DNA of 64,000 bases from Heterohyrax brucei (lineage: Eukaryota; Chordata; Mammalia; Hyracoidea; Procaviidae), in assembly GCA_028571685.1 (NCBI GenBank), contig CM053143.1, forward strand, positions 191,001 to 255,000. Direction: 5' to 3'. The notes below the pieces were generated by a model that ran no database searches, was not told where the DNA came from, and saw only the letters and a program-made list of their open reading frames with translations. A program made the position numbers and the translations under genes. Below are positions 45,847-56,239 of the stretch, one piece after another (the first letter of the stretch is position 1; each line of letters starts with the position of its first letter).

Positions 45847-45906
45847 TTAGAACTCTTTATGGCTCATAAACCTTTTAAAAGCAGGTTTGCTGTGTGTCCC
45901 ACCCAT
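45847..45906 (-). pseudogene. gag start remnant (matrix N-terminus)
   Basis: A 19-codon frame begins with the N-myristoylation pattern MGGTHSKPAF, as in retroviral matrix proteins, and hits a stop after 'SHKEF'. Capsid and nucleocapsid were not recognised in the 400 bp that follow, so gag is almost completely deleted. Confidence 0.55.
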
Positions 45907-46215
45907 GTTGACGGCATCCAAGTGAGACAACAGACTTGCCATGAGGACCACTCAGATGCCCCTCTGGCCGTTCCCGCGTGGGGACATAGGTGGGCTCTGC
46001 TGACACCGTTCTGCCTTATGAGTCCACACGGAGCCGCAGAACAAGGCCCAAACATGGAGGCACAAATACATTCACACAACACAGAATTCACTCACACAGA
46101 CTGAGACTTCCACCCGGAGGGGGAATCCTGAACTGGGGCACAAAGGCCGGGAGGTGATCAGTCTCCCCTTCGCCCTGTTGAGGGCGGTCCTGACTGAGCT
46201 GGGGCGGCCCCGGGG

Positions 46216-46226
46216 CCTTACCTGAA
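46216..46226 (-). promoter_or_regulatory. Candidate major splice donor of the provirus
   Basis: Minus-strand GTTCAGGTAAGG contains CAG|GTAAGG, a consensus 5' splice site (GT at 46221-46220), in the leader between the primer site and the gag start. This is where retroviruses splice to make envelope mRNA. Confidence 0.6.
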
Positions 46227-46452
46227 CTGAAATTTTCTGGCGCCTGGTACCGGATGCCTGTTACCTGGTCCTTTCAGGGTCCTGCATCTCTGGAAGCCTC
46301 TCCGGCGGGCAGGGGCGGAGAGGTGGAGGAACCTCGTTAACCGGAAAACGAGTGGCGCCTGTCCCTCCTGGCCTGTCCACCCCGGGCCGACGGCCGAGGT
46401 CCCGAGAGGCCGGTGACTCAAGGGGTCACTTCGTTCGCTTCAGTCCCTTCGC

Positions 46453-46470
46453 TTCCCGGTCAGGGAACCA
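46453..46470 (-). promoter_or_regulatory. Primer-binding site, tRNA-Glu
   Basis: On the minus strand TGGTTCCCTGACCGGGAA, complementary to all 18 terminal bases of mammalian tRNA-Glu (ending in CCA). It lies two bases inside the 5' LTR, the correct place for minus-strand DNA priming. Glu priming is known for class I ERVs such as HERV-E. Confidence 0.9.
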
Positions 46471-46472
46471 AT

Positions 46473-47015
46473 TGTTATAAGAAAATGAAGCGAGCGACAC
46501 CCAGGAGGAGGCAAGGGGCAAGTTTATTACGTCGACGGGCCAAATGGGACCTCTGCAGGTTCCAACAAAATGGCCCCGAGTCAAGTTTTGAGTCCCTACT
46601 TATAGTGTAGTTGTGGTTGAGACAAATGGGGTAAGCAGGCGGAGTTCTGAGGAGGGGGGCATCCTGCTAGGTGGGTGGGAGGCTTTGATAAGGGGAGCAT
46701 AGGCATGAGATTCGTGAAAGGAAACTATCCCATCTGGCAAGGGAAGGGGGCCGGGCTGGAAAAGGAAAAGGGGAATGGGTTATCACATCTTGCCAGCTGG
46801 GGTGCCGGTCTGGGAAAGGAATGGGGAGTCTCCGGCCAGCTGGGGAGTTGAGCTGGGAAAAGGAAACAGGGGTTATCCGGCCAGCCTGGGAGCCGGGCTT
46901 ATCAAGGGAGAGTGTCCTTGTCTGGCGAGAGCTGCTGTGAAATGAAGGGAGAGCTAGGTGGGTGTAGGAACAGCAAGGATGAGGGGGGAAGGAAAATTTT
47001 TCAGTCTCTATATTA
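46473..47015 (-). repeat. 5' LTR of the provirus
   Basis: 543 bp; on the minus strand it runs TAATATAGAG...CTTATAACA. It holds a TATA-like box (complement of CTTATAG, ~46599-46605), and a polyadenylation signal AATAAA (complement at 46523-46528). By eye it differs from the other LTR only at 46595 (C against T at 40800). The U3 is rich in CCAGC/GGCTGG motifs. It is the likely promoter of the element. Confidence 0.95.
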
Positions 47016-47800
47016 CAGGCAGCCAAACAACACATGCAGAATTGCTCACGACCATTAGCTATTAAAGGAATTCAAATCAAAAACTGTGATGAGATACCAT
47101 TTCACCCCAACAAGGTTGGCCATGATCTGAAAAACACAAAACAACAAATGCTGGAGAGGCTGTGGAGAAATTGGAACTCTCCTACACTGCTGGTGGGATC
47201 GCAAAATGGTACAACCTCTTTGGAAAACAGTCTGGCGCTTCCTTTAAAAAGCTGGATATAGATATGCCATTTGATCCTGTAATTCCGCTGCTCAGAATTT
47301 ATCCTTCAGAAACAAAGGCTGTCACATGAACAGACACATGTACATGAATGTTTGTTGCAGCACAGTTCACAATAGCAAAAAGTTGGAATCAACCCCAATG
47401 CCCATCAACAGATGAATGGCTAAGCAAACTATGGTACGTATACTCAGTGAAACACTATGTTATGATAAAAAACAATGACAATTTTAGAAAACATCTCATA
47501 AGATGGTCTCATTTGCAGAGATCACGCTGAGTGAAATCAATCAGTGTCAAAGGGACAAATTTTGTAGAAGATCCCAGTTATAAGGACTTAACAAAAGAAT
47601 TGTCCACAGAAGAAAATGACTATGTTGGCCGACTCAACAGCACTTGGCTGGCTGGCTGGTTGGCTACAAAGGTGGATGGAGGTCTGAGAGTTTATCATAG
47701 ATGAGGTAATTGATAAATGTTAGAAATTTTATTCTTTTACTGTAATTAATAAAAAATAAAAAAGTTAAAAAATAAAAATAAATATATGTATATAATGTTT
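47016..47800 (+). mobile_element. L1 3' end, right piece after provirus
   Basis: Continues ORF2 from 40677: GCAGCCAAACAACACATGCA, GATGAGATACCATTTCACCC, GGAGAGGCTGTGGAGAAATT, CACTGCTGGTGGGATCGCAA, CATCAACAGATGAATGGC. Then a short 3' UTR and A-rich tail (47750-47820). Frames 47034-47261 and 47348-47530 are ORF2 pieces. A SINE-tail micro-insertion lies at ~47624-47664. Confidence 0.9.
47624..47664 (+). mobile_element. Micro SINE/RTE tail
   Basis: GCCGACTCAACAGCACTTGG, then CTGGCTGGCTGGTTGGCT: the tail terminus with reiterated CTGG units, and no body. Confidence 0.7.
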
Positions 47801-47819
47801 TTAAACTAAAAAAAGAAAA

Positions 47820-49250
47820 AAGAGATATACATTCTACCTTACTTGTATTTTCCTTTCAACTTCAAAAAGGAAAATGCCTAAAGAGTTTTGTCCGCTGAAA
47901 AGATGAGTTCTGAGATCCCTTTCCTTGCACTTGTCCTGACACGACTGCCTCAAATTCATGTTTATTTCCCAGCAATACCACCTTGATCAAGTCTCTCTGA
48001 CCTTATATCAGCCTCCTTTTCAACATAAAATTCCATCTTTCCCACAAGGAGTGATTGGACTTTGGGATCCCTCCCTCGGCCACAATATCTCATGAGTGAA
48101 GAGTAATCCAAGAGCAACACAAGACTTGAGCCACTCAGTCTCTAAGCTTTAGAAGACTGAGGTGGAGCAGAGAGAGTAAGTTGGGGGATGGTTGGGAAAA
48201 AGTCTTTTTCCTGTCTTATTTGAAAACACAAACACTGCCTCTCAAATGGAAATGTCTTTTTGATTGCTTACCCTTGTGCTGCTCTCAGTCTGCCTGTTTT
48301 CCCAAAAAGACACCCATTTATCCCACTCCCCGCAGGGGCAGGATGGAAAAACCCATAAGATCAAAAGATTAGCATTCCCTCCCACAAAAAAAAAAAATTT
48401 ATTTCCTTTGATTTTATTTTCCAAGAGGAGAGTGATAAAAGAAGAGAAAAAAGTGCTATAGGCTTAAAGATTTTAGTGGTTGCCTTCTCTGTGGCTCTGG
48501 GAAGGGTTTCAGGCTTAATGGAATTGCTGGGATTCAGAGACACCCTCTGATGCTGAAGGAAAGCAGTTTGAACATACTACTTGCAACCAGTATACATGCT
48601 GTGTGGCTTTTGATTAAGACTAAATATATATAGCACTTCATGATCTGAAAACTTCTAGGATATATTCAAGATTTCTAAGTGATCAGATATATTTTTATGC
48701 CATTCAGTCCTTTAATTGTTTTATCAGTTTGCTGGAGAAATGGTGCATTTGAGCATATTTAAATATCAAATACAGTTGTATGTGGTGTGAAAGTCTATTG
48801 AAAAGTTAATAATCTCCTAGATTTTTTCCAATAATTGTAGCTTCTATTAACTTTCAATTAAAAATATAAATTCTAATGACAAAATCATTACCAAAAATAG
48901 AGATATTTTACAATCATGAGAGGTTCAGCCCATCAGGTATCTGTAACAATTTCAGTGTGTATGCACCTAATAAATTGATCTCAAACTCCAGGTACAATTT
49001 GACAAAATTAAAGAGAAAAATATACATCTAAATTCACAATGGAGTTTTTAAAAACACATCTGCTTCTTGTTCCTGGTAAAATAAACAGAAAGAAATATTT
49101 TTTTAAAAAAGTCTGAGATTATAAAATTGCTTTCCTTTTTTAAAGAAAATAAATATTAGTCAACAGGATTATGGTGAAACTGGGAGATACAAAGGACACC
49201 TTTTGGTTGCAGGCATATGTTCACCTTGTAAAAGTTAATTGATTTGCAAC
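47820..49250. other. Unassigned DNA
   Basis: No recognised gene or repeat. Short frames at 48181-48461 have no known domain. AT-rich from 48560 onward. Confidence 0.4.
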
Positions 49251-49254
49251 TTTA

Positions 49255-49372
49255 CAATTGGTGGTCTGCAGTTGGAATTCACCAGTTGCTCCTATCGGGC
49301 AGCTCTACTCTATTCTGTAGAAACTTCATGAGTCTCAACTGAGTCAATGGCAATGGATTTGGGTTTTTGAGG
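49255..49372 (+). mobile_element. 5'-degraded AfroSINE
   Basis: GGTCTGCAGTTGGAATTCAC, GCAGCTCTACTCTATTCTG, GTCAATGGCAATGGATTTGG. The head is eroded. Confidence 0.75.
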
Positions 49373-49734
49373 TTTTGTATATTTCAATTAGATTAATTTA
49401 AAAAAGAGATGCTTTACCTCTTTAACTCCATTTTTCTTAGCTAGATTTGCTTATACTACAAATATTTTGCTTTTTCTTCATATACAGGAAGAAATTAACA
49501 TTCACTGAATGTGCACTGTATACCTGGAGGAATGCACTGGGACTTGTTCTCATTTGGCCAAAAGTATTTGGGTCCCAATCACGAACTTTGAAAAGGAAGA
49601 AAATTCTGACCTGTCAATTACTTTCGTGCCACATTTCAGTTGTGAAAAGTCATTTAAAGGAAAAAGAATTAAGAAAACCAGGATGGAGGTATCATAACTT
49701 CAAAAGTTTTGGTCAGAATAAGATAGGTAATCTC

Positions 49735-49790
49735 CATTCCACAGCTGCTGAGTTGATTCCAACTCGTAGTGAACCCATATTAGTTCCTAG
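49735..49790 (-). mobile_element. SINE tail fragment
   Basis: GCTGCTGAGTTGATTCCAAC followed by TCGTAGTGAACCCATATTAG. Reversed tail only. Confidence 0.55.
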
Positions 49791-49887
49791 GGACAAAAAT
49801 TAATTATTGTTAATCAGCTTTTAGTAATACACAGTAGTATAATATAATAGTAATAATTTTAGAACAGTCACTATAGATCACATACTA

Positions 49888-50350
49888 CATTAGTTAGCTG
49901 TTGCGCACAGATAGCAGCTTAAAACAGCACATTTAATTTCTCACACTTTCTATGGGTCACAGTTTGGGGAAAGCTTAAGGAGTGGTCTTTGTTTCAGGGT
50001 CTCCGCAAACTGCAATCAAGTTGCTGACCAGGGCGGCAACCTCATCAAAAACCTAGGGGGAAGCATGTGGTTTCAACCTCACGTGGTTGTTGGTGTCATG
50101 CAGATCCTTGCCTAGTGGGCCTTCCCAGCATGGCTCCTGACTTACAGCCCCCCTAGGGAGAAAGAGAGTCTACCTTCCAAATGGATGTTGCAATCTTATG
50201 TAATGTAGCCACTACATGCAGTCCCATGCACGTCGTCACCTTGGCTGTACTCTATAGCCCAGAGGCCCGTCACAGACACTACCACACTCAAGGGTAAGCC
50301 ACTATAAAAAGAGCATGGGTGCTAGCAGTGTCAAGGGGCTACCTTAGAGT
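49888..50350 (-). mobile_element. Old LTR or DNA-element fragment, MER/MLT-like
   Basis: The plus-strand opening TACATTAGTTAGCTGTTGCG, CAGCTTAAAACAGCACATTT, 'tttctcacactttctatgggtcac' has the look of reversed mammalian-wide LTR ends (a 'ttgctg..taacaaa..ttaaaacaac' pattern). Family not determined. Confidence 0.35.
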
Positions 50351-50389
50351 CTATCCTCCATGTGCATGATACGTAAATATGTGGTTTAT

Positions 50390-50545
50390 TTCATTTATTC
50401 CTCACAACAGCTCTGTGAATTTTTTACCATCATTGCCTGTTTTATAGATGAGGAAAACTTTGACAAATATCTGGGTTGAATAACTTGTCCACTGTAAGTG
50501 TGGGAGCTTTGGTTCAAGCCAAGGTATTCCAAAATTAAGGTTATT
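50390..50545 (+). mobile_element. MIR fragment
   Basis: 'cattcctcacaacagctctgtg', TTTTATAGATGAGGAAAAC, 'gggttgaataacttgtccactg', GGAGCTTTGGTTCAAGCC: the MIR core and 3' order. Confidence 0.7.
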
Positions 50546-50617
50546 TTCCTTTATTCAGTTAAAGTTTATCATTTTATAATTAGCAAAAATTCTTATCTAC
50601 TGGAATAGATAGTGACT

Positions 50618-51225
<608 letters not shown>

Positions 51226-51373
51226 CTTGAAAAACCCGTAGTGTGTTCTTCTCTTTCGGTTTTCTGTCTCCAACTATTTACATATGTTATCAGAAAACCT
51301 TACTTTGTCTTCTCCAGCCATCCTCTGAAATCTTTTGTTCAGTTCTTTTATTTCATTGTTTCTTCCTTTTCCT

Positions 51374-51527
51374 TTGGAAACCCTGGTGGCATAGTAGGTT
51401 AAGTGTTACGTCTACTAACCAAAAAGTCAGCAGTTCAAACCTGCCAGGTGCTCCTTGGAAACTCTATGGGCTGCTTACAGAGTTTCTGTGAATCAGAACT
51501 GACTCAATGTCAGTGATTTCGTTTTTT
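51374..51527 (+). mobile_element. AfroSINE copy
   Basis: GGAAACCCTGGTGGCATAGT, 'ggttaagtgttacg', GTCAGCAGTTCAAACCTGCC, GTGCTCCTTGGAAACTC, tail GAATCAGAACTGACTCAATG. Full length and the cleanest head in the window. Confidence 0.92.
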
Positions 51528-51923
51528 GGGTCCCCCCCCATTTGCTTTGGCTGCTCAACAGTCAAGGGCAAGTTTCAGAGTCTCTTCTGGCACCCAATTT
51601 CGTCTTTTCTTTATTTCCAGTCTTTTTAAAGACCTCTTGCTTCCTTCATCTATGATGTCCTTGATACCATTCTACAACTATTTTGGTCTTCAAATATTAG
51701 TGTTCATCAATGCATCAAATCTATTCTTAAGATGATCTCCAAATTCAGGTGGAATATACTCAAGGTCATGTTTTGGCTTTCATGAACTCTTTCTAATTTT
51801 CTTCAGTTTCAACCTGAACTTGCAAATGAGCAATTAATGATCTGTTCCACAGTAGGCCTGTGGCCTTGTTCTGACTGATAATGTTGAACTTTTCCATTCT
51901 CTCTACAGATGTCATCAATTTTG

Positions 51924-52989
51924 AAAAAATTTTTTTATTTAATATGACTGAATGAAAATGTACATTCCCGTATAAATTTACATGCCCACCTATATGCAGC
52001 TTCCACTGCTCTCCCTGTCCGGTGACAGCACACTATTCCTCTCTGCTCCATATATGTCTCATCCTCCCAACAGCCTCCTTTCCACTTCTCTCCACCCACT
52101 CTCCTTCCTCCAGCCAGAGGTCAGCAGGATGATATCCTATAGATGTATAGAACCATAAAGTGCATCCAATATATAGTCACTTTGCATTGCCAAGTCCCAT
52201 CCATTCCTGTCCAAAGAGTGGAACTTCATTATGATTTATGGGTAAGGGCAGCATCAGGGCCGGGGGCCGTGATCTCAGGGGAACCCTGAAACTGCTGGAC
52301 CATCAATTGAGGTCTTTTAGTGGAGATCTCAGGATGCACCCTTTTTTATTCTTGTGTTGCCAGTGAGACTCAACCTAGTGAGCTCCATCGTGGCTATCAC
52401 TGGTGGTGGCCGGGCACCATCTGGTTCTTCCAGTCCCAAGTCGATGTAGGTACCCACTGATGTGGGTCTCTCTATCTTCTAAGTTGTCTTTACCCCATGC
52501 CATTTTGGTCCTCGGTGAGCATCCATTCCTGCTGAGTTGGGACCATTTGCTGTGTCCTCAGATGGCAGCTTGGCAGCTTTTAAGACCCCAGATGCCACTC
52601 ACCAATGTGGGGTGCAGAGAGCCCTCTTAGCAAAACACTAGTTGTGCCAATTGGCCTCGATTTCACCTGAGAGCATGGTCCCCTGCCCCCTGTCCCAGCT
52701 ACTCTATCCTTGCAATATTGGGTTAAGATGGAAGGAGTACTCAAGTTATGCTGAAGTCCACTTAATGTTGTTCTTGTTTCTAATGTGTGCTATCACCTAT
52801 TTCTCCCAACCAGATTTCTAGCAACTATCTAATCTAAAATCTCCCCTTTCCCTCCCTCCCTTCCCTCCCTTGCAGCTGTCAAAGAGTCTTTTCTTCTATA
52901 CACAAGTCTGTTTCTGAGATCTTATTGTAGAGGTCTCATACAATATTTGTCCTTTTGTCACTGACTACTTTCACTCAACATAATGTCTT
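51924..52989 (-). mobile_element. L1 3' UTR insertion (reverse) in RTE, ~17-bp TSD
   Basis: Poly-T start (51928-51940) and 'acattcccgtataaatttacatgcc' give the L1 tail reversed; then CTTTTAAGACCCCAGATGCC and GTCACTGACTACTTTCACTC. Flanked by AGATGTCATCAATTTTGA (51907-51923) and AGATGCCATCAATTTGA (52990-53006). 5'-truncated. Confidence 0.85.
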
Positions 52990-53125
52990 AGATGCCATCA
53001 ATTTGATTTCTGTGTTCTACTTCGTGAGGTCCATGTGTATAGTTACCATTTGTGTTGGTGAAAAATGGTATTTGCAATGAAGAAGTCACTGAACTTGGAA
53101 AATTCTGTTCTAAGATCTCCAGCAT

Positions 53126-53798
53126 CAGCACCCCATGTTGGTGAGTGGTGCCTGTGGTCTTAAAAGCCAGCATACTGCCATCTGAGGAACATCAGCTGGT
53201 CTCAAGCCACCTGGAACAGATGACAACACAAAACATCAAGGACATTAGGAAAAATGAGCCCAGGAGACAGAAGAATCCATATGATGAGGAGACTACCTCA
53301 GCAGAGAACAGAAGATCTAGATGGTGCCTGGCCACCACAAAAGACAGTCCTGACTGGGAACACAATGTAGAGTCCCCGACATAGCATGAGAAAAAGGGGT
53401 GTACAGATCAAGAACTCCATGAAAAGACCAGATTTAATGGTGTGGCCACCTGGAAGTTTCCCTGGGAACATGGGCTCTAGACATGCCCCTAGCCCAGAGC
53501 TGAAATCAGTACTGAAGCCAACACTTCAGGCAAACAATGGATTGGACTTGGGGACACAGAGTGATGCAGATGGTGTATGTACTTTATGGTTTCTTCTTAG
53601 AGGGGAGAGGAGAGGGTAAGCAGGAGGGGACAAATGTTGGTTGAGTGGACTGGAAGAGTGGGAAAGAAGAAGGTGCTGTCACAGGGTAAGGAAAGCAGAT
53701 AGAGTTGCAGAGAGACAGGTGCTTGGAGTTAAATGGAAAATTGACTTAGATTGTAAACTTTCACTTAATCACAATAAAAATTAAAACAAAACAAAACA
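53126..53798 (+). mobile_element. L1 3' UTR insertion (forward) in RTE, 11-bp TSD
   Basis: GTTGGTGAGTGGTGCCTGTG, AAAAGCCAGCATACTGCCAT, 'gagcccaggagacagaagaatcc', ending in AATCACAATAAAAATTAAAAC. Flanked by ATCTCCAGCAT at 53115-53125 and 53799-53809. 673 bp, the same 3' UTR type as 1-655 and 62405-62885. Confidence 0.9.
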
Positions 53799-54654
53799 AT
53801 CTCCAGCATAGTTTCTATCACTGAGGCCATACTTTCCAACTACCAATTCTTATGTATTTCCAACTTTCCAAACACCAGTAACTATCAATGCATCCTGATG
53901 GTATGTTTGCTCAATTTCAGACTGTAGAAGCTAGTAACAATCTTCCATTTCTTCACCTTTGGCCTTAGTGATTGGTGGGTAAGTTTGAATAATAGTCACA
54001 GTCTTCCTTGTAAGAGTGTGAGTATTATCCTATCACTGACAGCACTGTACTCTAGGATAGATCTTTAAATGTTTCTTTTCACCAATGACTGCAAGGGCAC
54101 TCCTCTTTACACTGTCATTCCTGGCACAGCAGAGCATATGACTGTCTAACTCAAAAAGCCACTATGAGTCCGTCAGCTCACTAATGCCTAAGACATTGAT
54201 GTTTATGCATTCCATTTCATTTTTTATGATTTCCAGTTTTCCTAGATTCATACTTGGTACTATTCACAGTCTGTTTATTAATGGATGTTTGTAGCCATTT
54301 CTTCTCATTTTGAGTCATGCCACATTAGCAAATGAAGGTCCGAAAGCCTGACTCCACATCATTGACATCAACTTTACTTTCAGGAAGACGTCTCTTTCCC
54401 AGTTGTCTTTTAAGTGCCTGCCAATCGGGAGGGTTCTTCTGGCTGTACATCAAACGATGTTATTCTGCTCTTCAGAAGGTTCTCACTGGCCAGTTCTCTC
54501 CAGAAGTGGACTGACAGGGCCTTCTTCCTAGCCTGTCTTAGTCTGGAAGCTCAGCTGAAATCTGTCTGCTGTGGGTCAGCCTGCTGGTATTGGAATACCA
54601 GTAGCATACCTTCCAGCATCCCAGCAACACGCAAGCTTGACAGTACAACAAACG

Positions 54655-54840
54655 GCATGCAATGCTTCTCAATCCTGGTGTTCATCAGAATCCCTTAGAG
54701 AGCTGTGAAAAACATAAGTGGTGTGGTCCCATACAAAACTGATTAAATCAGAATCCCAAGGGGCTGGGCCTCAGGCATTACATTTTTAGAGCATCCCAGG
54801 GGATTCTAATGTGCAACAATGCTTGAAAAGCACTGCCTTG
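54655..54840 (+). mobile_element. MER5-like hAT (Charlie) element
   Basis: TGCTTCTCAATCCTGGTG ... CAGAATCCCTTAGAGAGCTG ... GGGGCTGGGCCTCAGGCATT ... GGGGATTCTAATGTGCAAC ... GAAAAGCACTG, the near-palindromic MER5A layout. Confidence 0.75.
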
Positions 54841-55489
54841 TATGTACTGACTCATTCATTGCACTAAATTTCTGTACAAAAGCAATTATTTTAGCTATAT
54901 CTCCTCCCTCTGTCTTATTTTTTAAATTATTATTCTTATTTTGTAAGAGCACATAAATATATATTTGGGACAATGTTCATTCAAATTAATCTGCAAATTC
55001 TAATTAAAACCTACCAAAATAAACAAGAGGATGTACTTTTTTCTCTCTTAATCAATATCTTTTTAATTTTGATTAATTTAGCTTCATTTTCTTTGTGTTC
55101 TTTAAAGAAGATTTTATCTTTCTTGGGATCTAAATTTCACATCAGAGACCCATGGATATTTTTTTTCTATCCCCGGTACTTACGTACTTTAATAAATTTT
55201 TAATGCTTCACAAATTGTGGATTTAAACTGTCCAAATCATTTTGGGATTAAGTTCAAATTAATCATTTGTTCAAATATCAGCATGAGCAGCGTTTTAGAG
55301 CATTTTTAGGCAGTCATCTGTCCCATTTGTAAGCATTAAACCACAATGTTTTTCCGGCTTTTTGAAAAGAGTTACATATTGACTTTGTTTGAGAAAACTC
55401 TGGACTTAGAACTTGGAAACAGAATATTTCTAACTGCCATTGACACTGGAGAAACTAAAAAGCAGATTTGCCTTAATTGGTAACTCCAC
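54841..55489. other. Unassigned AT-rich DNA
   Basis: No gene or repeat family recognised. Frame 54973-55203 is a low-complexity AT-rich frame. Confidence 0.4.
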
Positions 55490-55625
55490 ATACAAATTAA
55501 CTAAAATAGAAGTACCAGGTACTACGCTAGGCACTTTTACCATATCATCTCATTTAAGTCTCATAAATATTTTATTCCCATTTAAAAATGCTATTGTTTG
55601 TGATTACAGGTGAGAAAACAAACGT
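55490..55625 (+). mobile_element. MIR fragment
   Basis: GTACCAGGTACTACGCTAGG, 'ttttaccatatcatctcatttaagtctcataa', then GTGAGAAAACAAACG: the MIR 5' to core order. Confidence 0.65.
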
Positions 55626-55682
55626 CTCCTAAATAATGAATAACAGAGCTCAAATTTGTGGCAGGGATATTTGGGATATCAG

Positions 55683-55850
55683 GTCCGACAATTAAGTTAT
55701 CAAACTTAATTGTTCTAAGTGCTACAAATCTCGTTCGTTGCTGAATATCAGTATGGTCACTTTCAAAGTACTCCCCTAGGGAAGCTAGCAAGCAATTTTG
55801 GAGCTCTTTCTGGGATGGCCATTGCACACGGTAGCACAGTGGTGGGTTCA
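55683..55850 (-). mobile_element. Mariner 3' end, reverse
   Basis: The minus strand encodes 'LASLGEYFESDHTDIQQR' and ends with a terminal-repeat-like GTCGGACCT at ~55683. It matches the C-terminus of mariner transposases. It lies head-to-head with the next entry. Confidence 0.7.
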
Positions 55851-55859
55851 TGAACTTAA

Positions 55860-56230
55860 CTGTATAGTTGTCTGTGAGGGAGACTTTTTAGCCAGTAAAC
55901 CATAAATGGATTGGAACACTCTGCCTATTCCCCTGATTTGGTCCCCAGTGACTTCTTTCTTTACCCAAAGATAAAGGAAATATTGAAAGGAAGGCATTTT
56001 GATGACATTCAGGACACCAAGGGTAATATGATGACAACTCTGGTGGCCATTCCAGAAAAAGAGTTGCAAAATTGTTTTGAAGAGTCTTCTAGGCACTGGC
56101 ATCTGCAGGTATCTTCCTTAGGGGAATACTTCAAAGGTGACCTTATTGATATTCAGCAATGAGGTACTTTTTCTAGGATGAGTGTGAACTTAACTGGCAG
56201 TCCTTGTATCTTACTGAAAATTCTGGATCT
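55860..56230 (+). pseudogene. Mariner transposase C-terminal fragment
   Basis: Mariner transposases cut and paste DNA through a DD34D catalytic triad. Frame 55911-56162 has 'HSAYSPDLVPSDFFLYPKIK', the block containing the third catalytic Asp, followed by 'LKGRHFDDIQDTKG' and 'SSLGEYFKGDLIDIQQ', where a stop occurs at the expected end. The DNA-binding domain and the first two Asp residues are missing. It shares its C-terminus with the inverted piece at 55683. Confidence 0.8.
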
Positions 56231-56239
56231 AAATTTTCT

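Larger units (their letters stand above)
40678..47015 (-). mobile_element. Mosaic endogenous provirus, class I ends with betaretrovirus-like body
   Basis: A 6.3 kb provirus on the minus strand with two 543-bp LTRs (40678-41220 and 46473-47015) and a 4-bp target duplication CAGG (40674-40677 and 47016-47019). Minus-strand order: 5' LTR, tRNA-Glu primer site, leader with splice donor, short gag start, betaretrovirus-like RT and integrase pieces, envelope remnants with an embedded host-like block, a second PPT and LTR edge of class II type, class I TM, PPT, 3' LTR. The interior is 5.25 kb against ~7-8 kb for a full provirus. All frames are broken, so none of the proteins can be made. Confidence 0.85.
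51540..54655 (-). mobile_element. RTE-type LINE, endonuclease half, split by two L1s
   Basis: Antisense RTE text in three blocks: 51540-51923 (GAACTTGCAAATGAGCAATT, TGGCCTTGTTCTGACTGATA), 52990-53125 (GAGGTCCATGTGTATAGTTA, AAATGGTATTTGCAATGAAG) and 53799-54655 (CTATCACTGAGGCCATACTT, GTATTATCCTATCACTGACA, 'gagtcatgccacattagcaaatgaagg'). These correspond to the apurinic endonuclease region and 5' end of RTE. The 5' end (54500-54655) is shared with the long tRNA-derived SINEs. No open frame survives. Confidence 0.85.
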
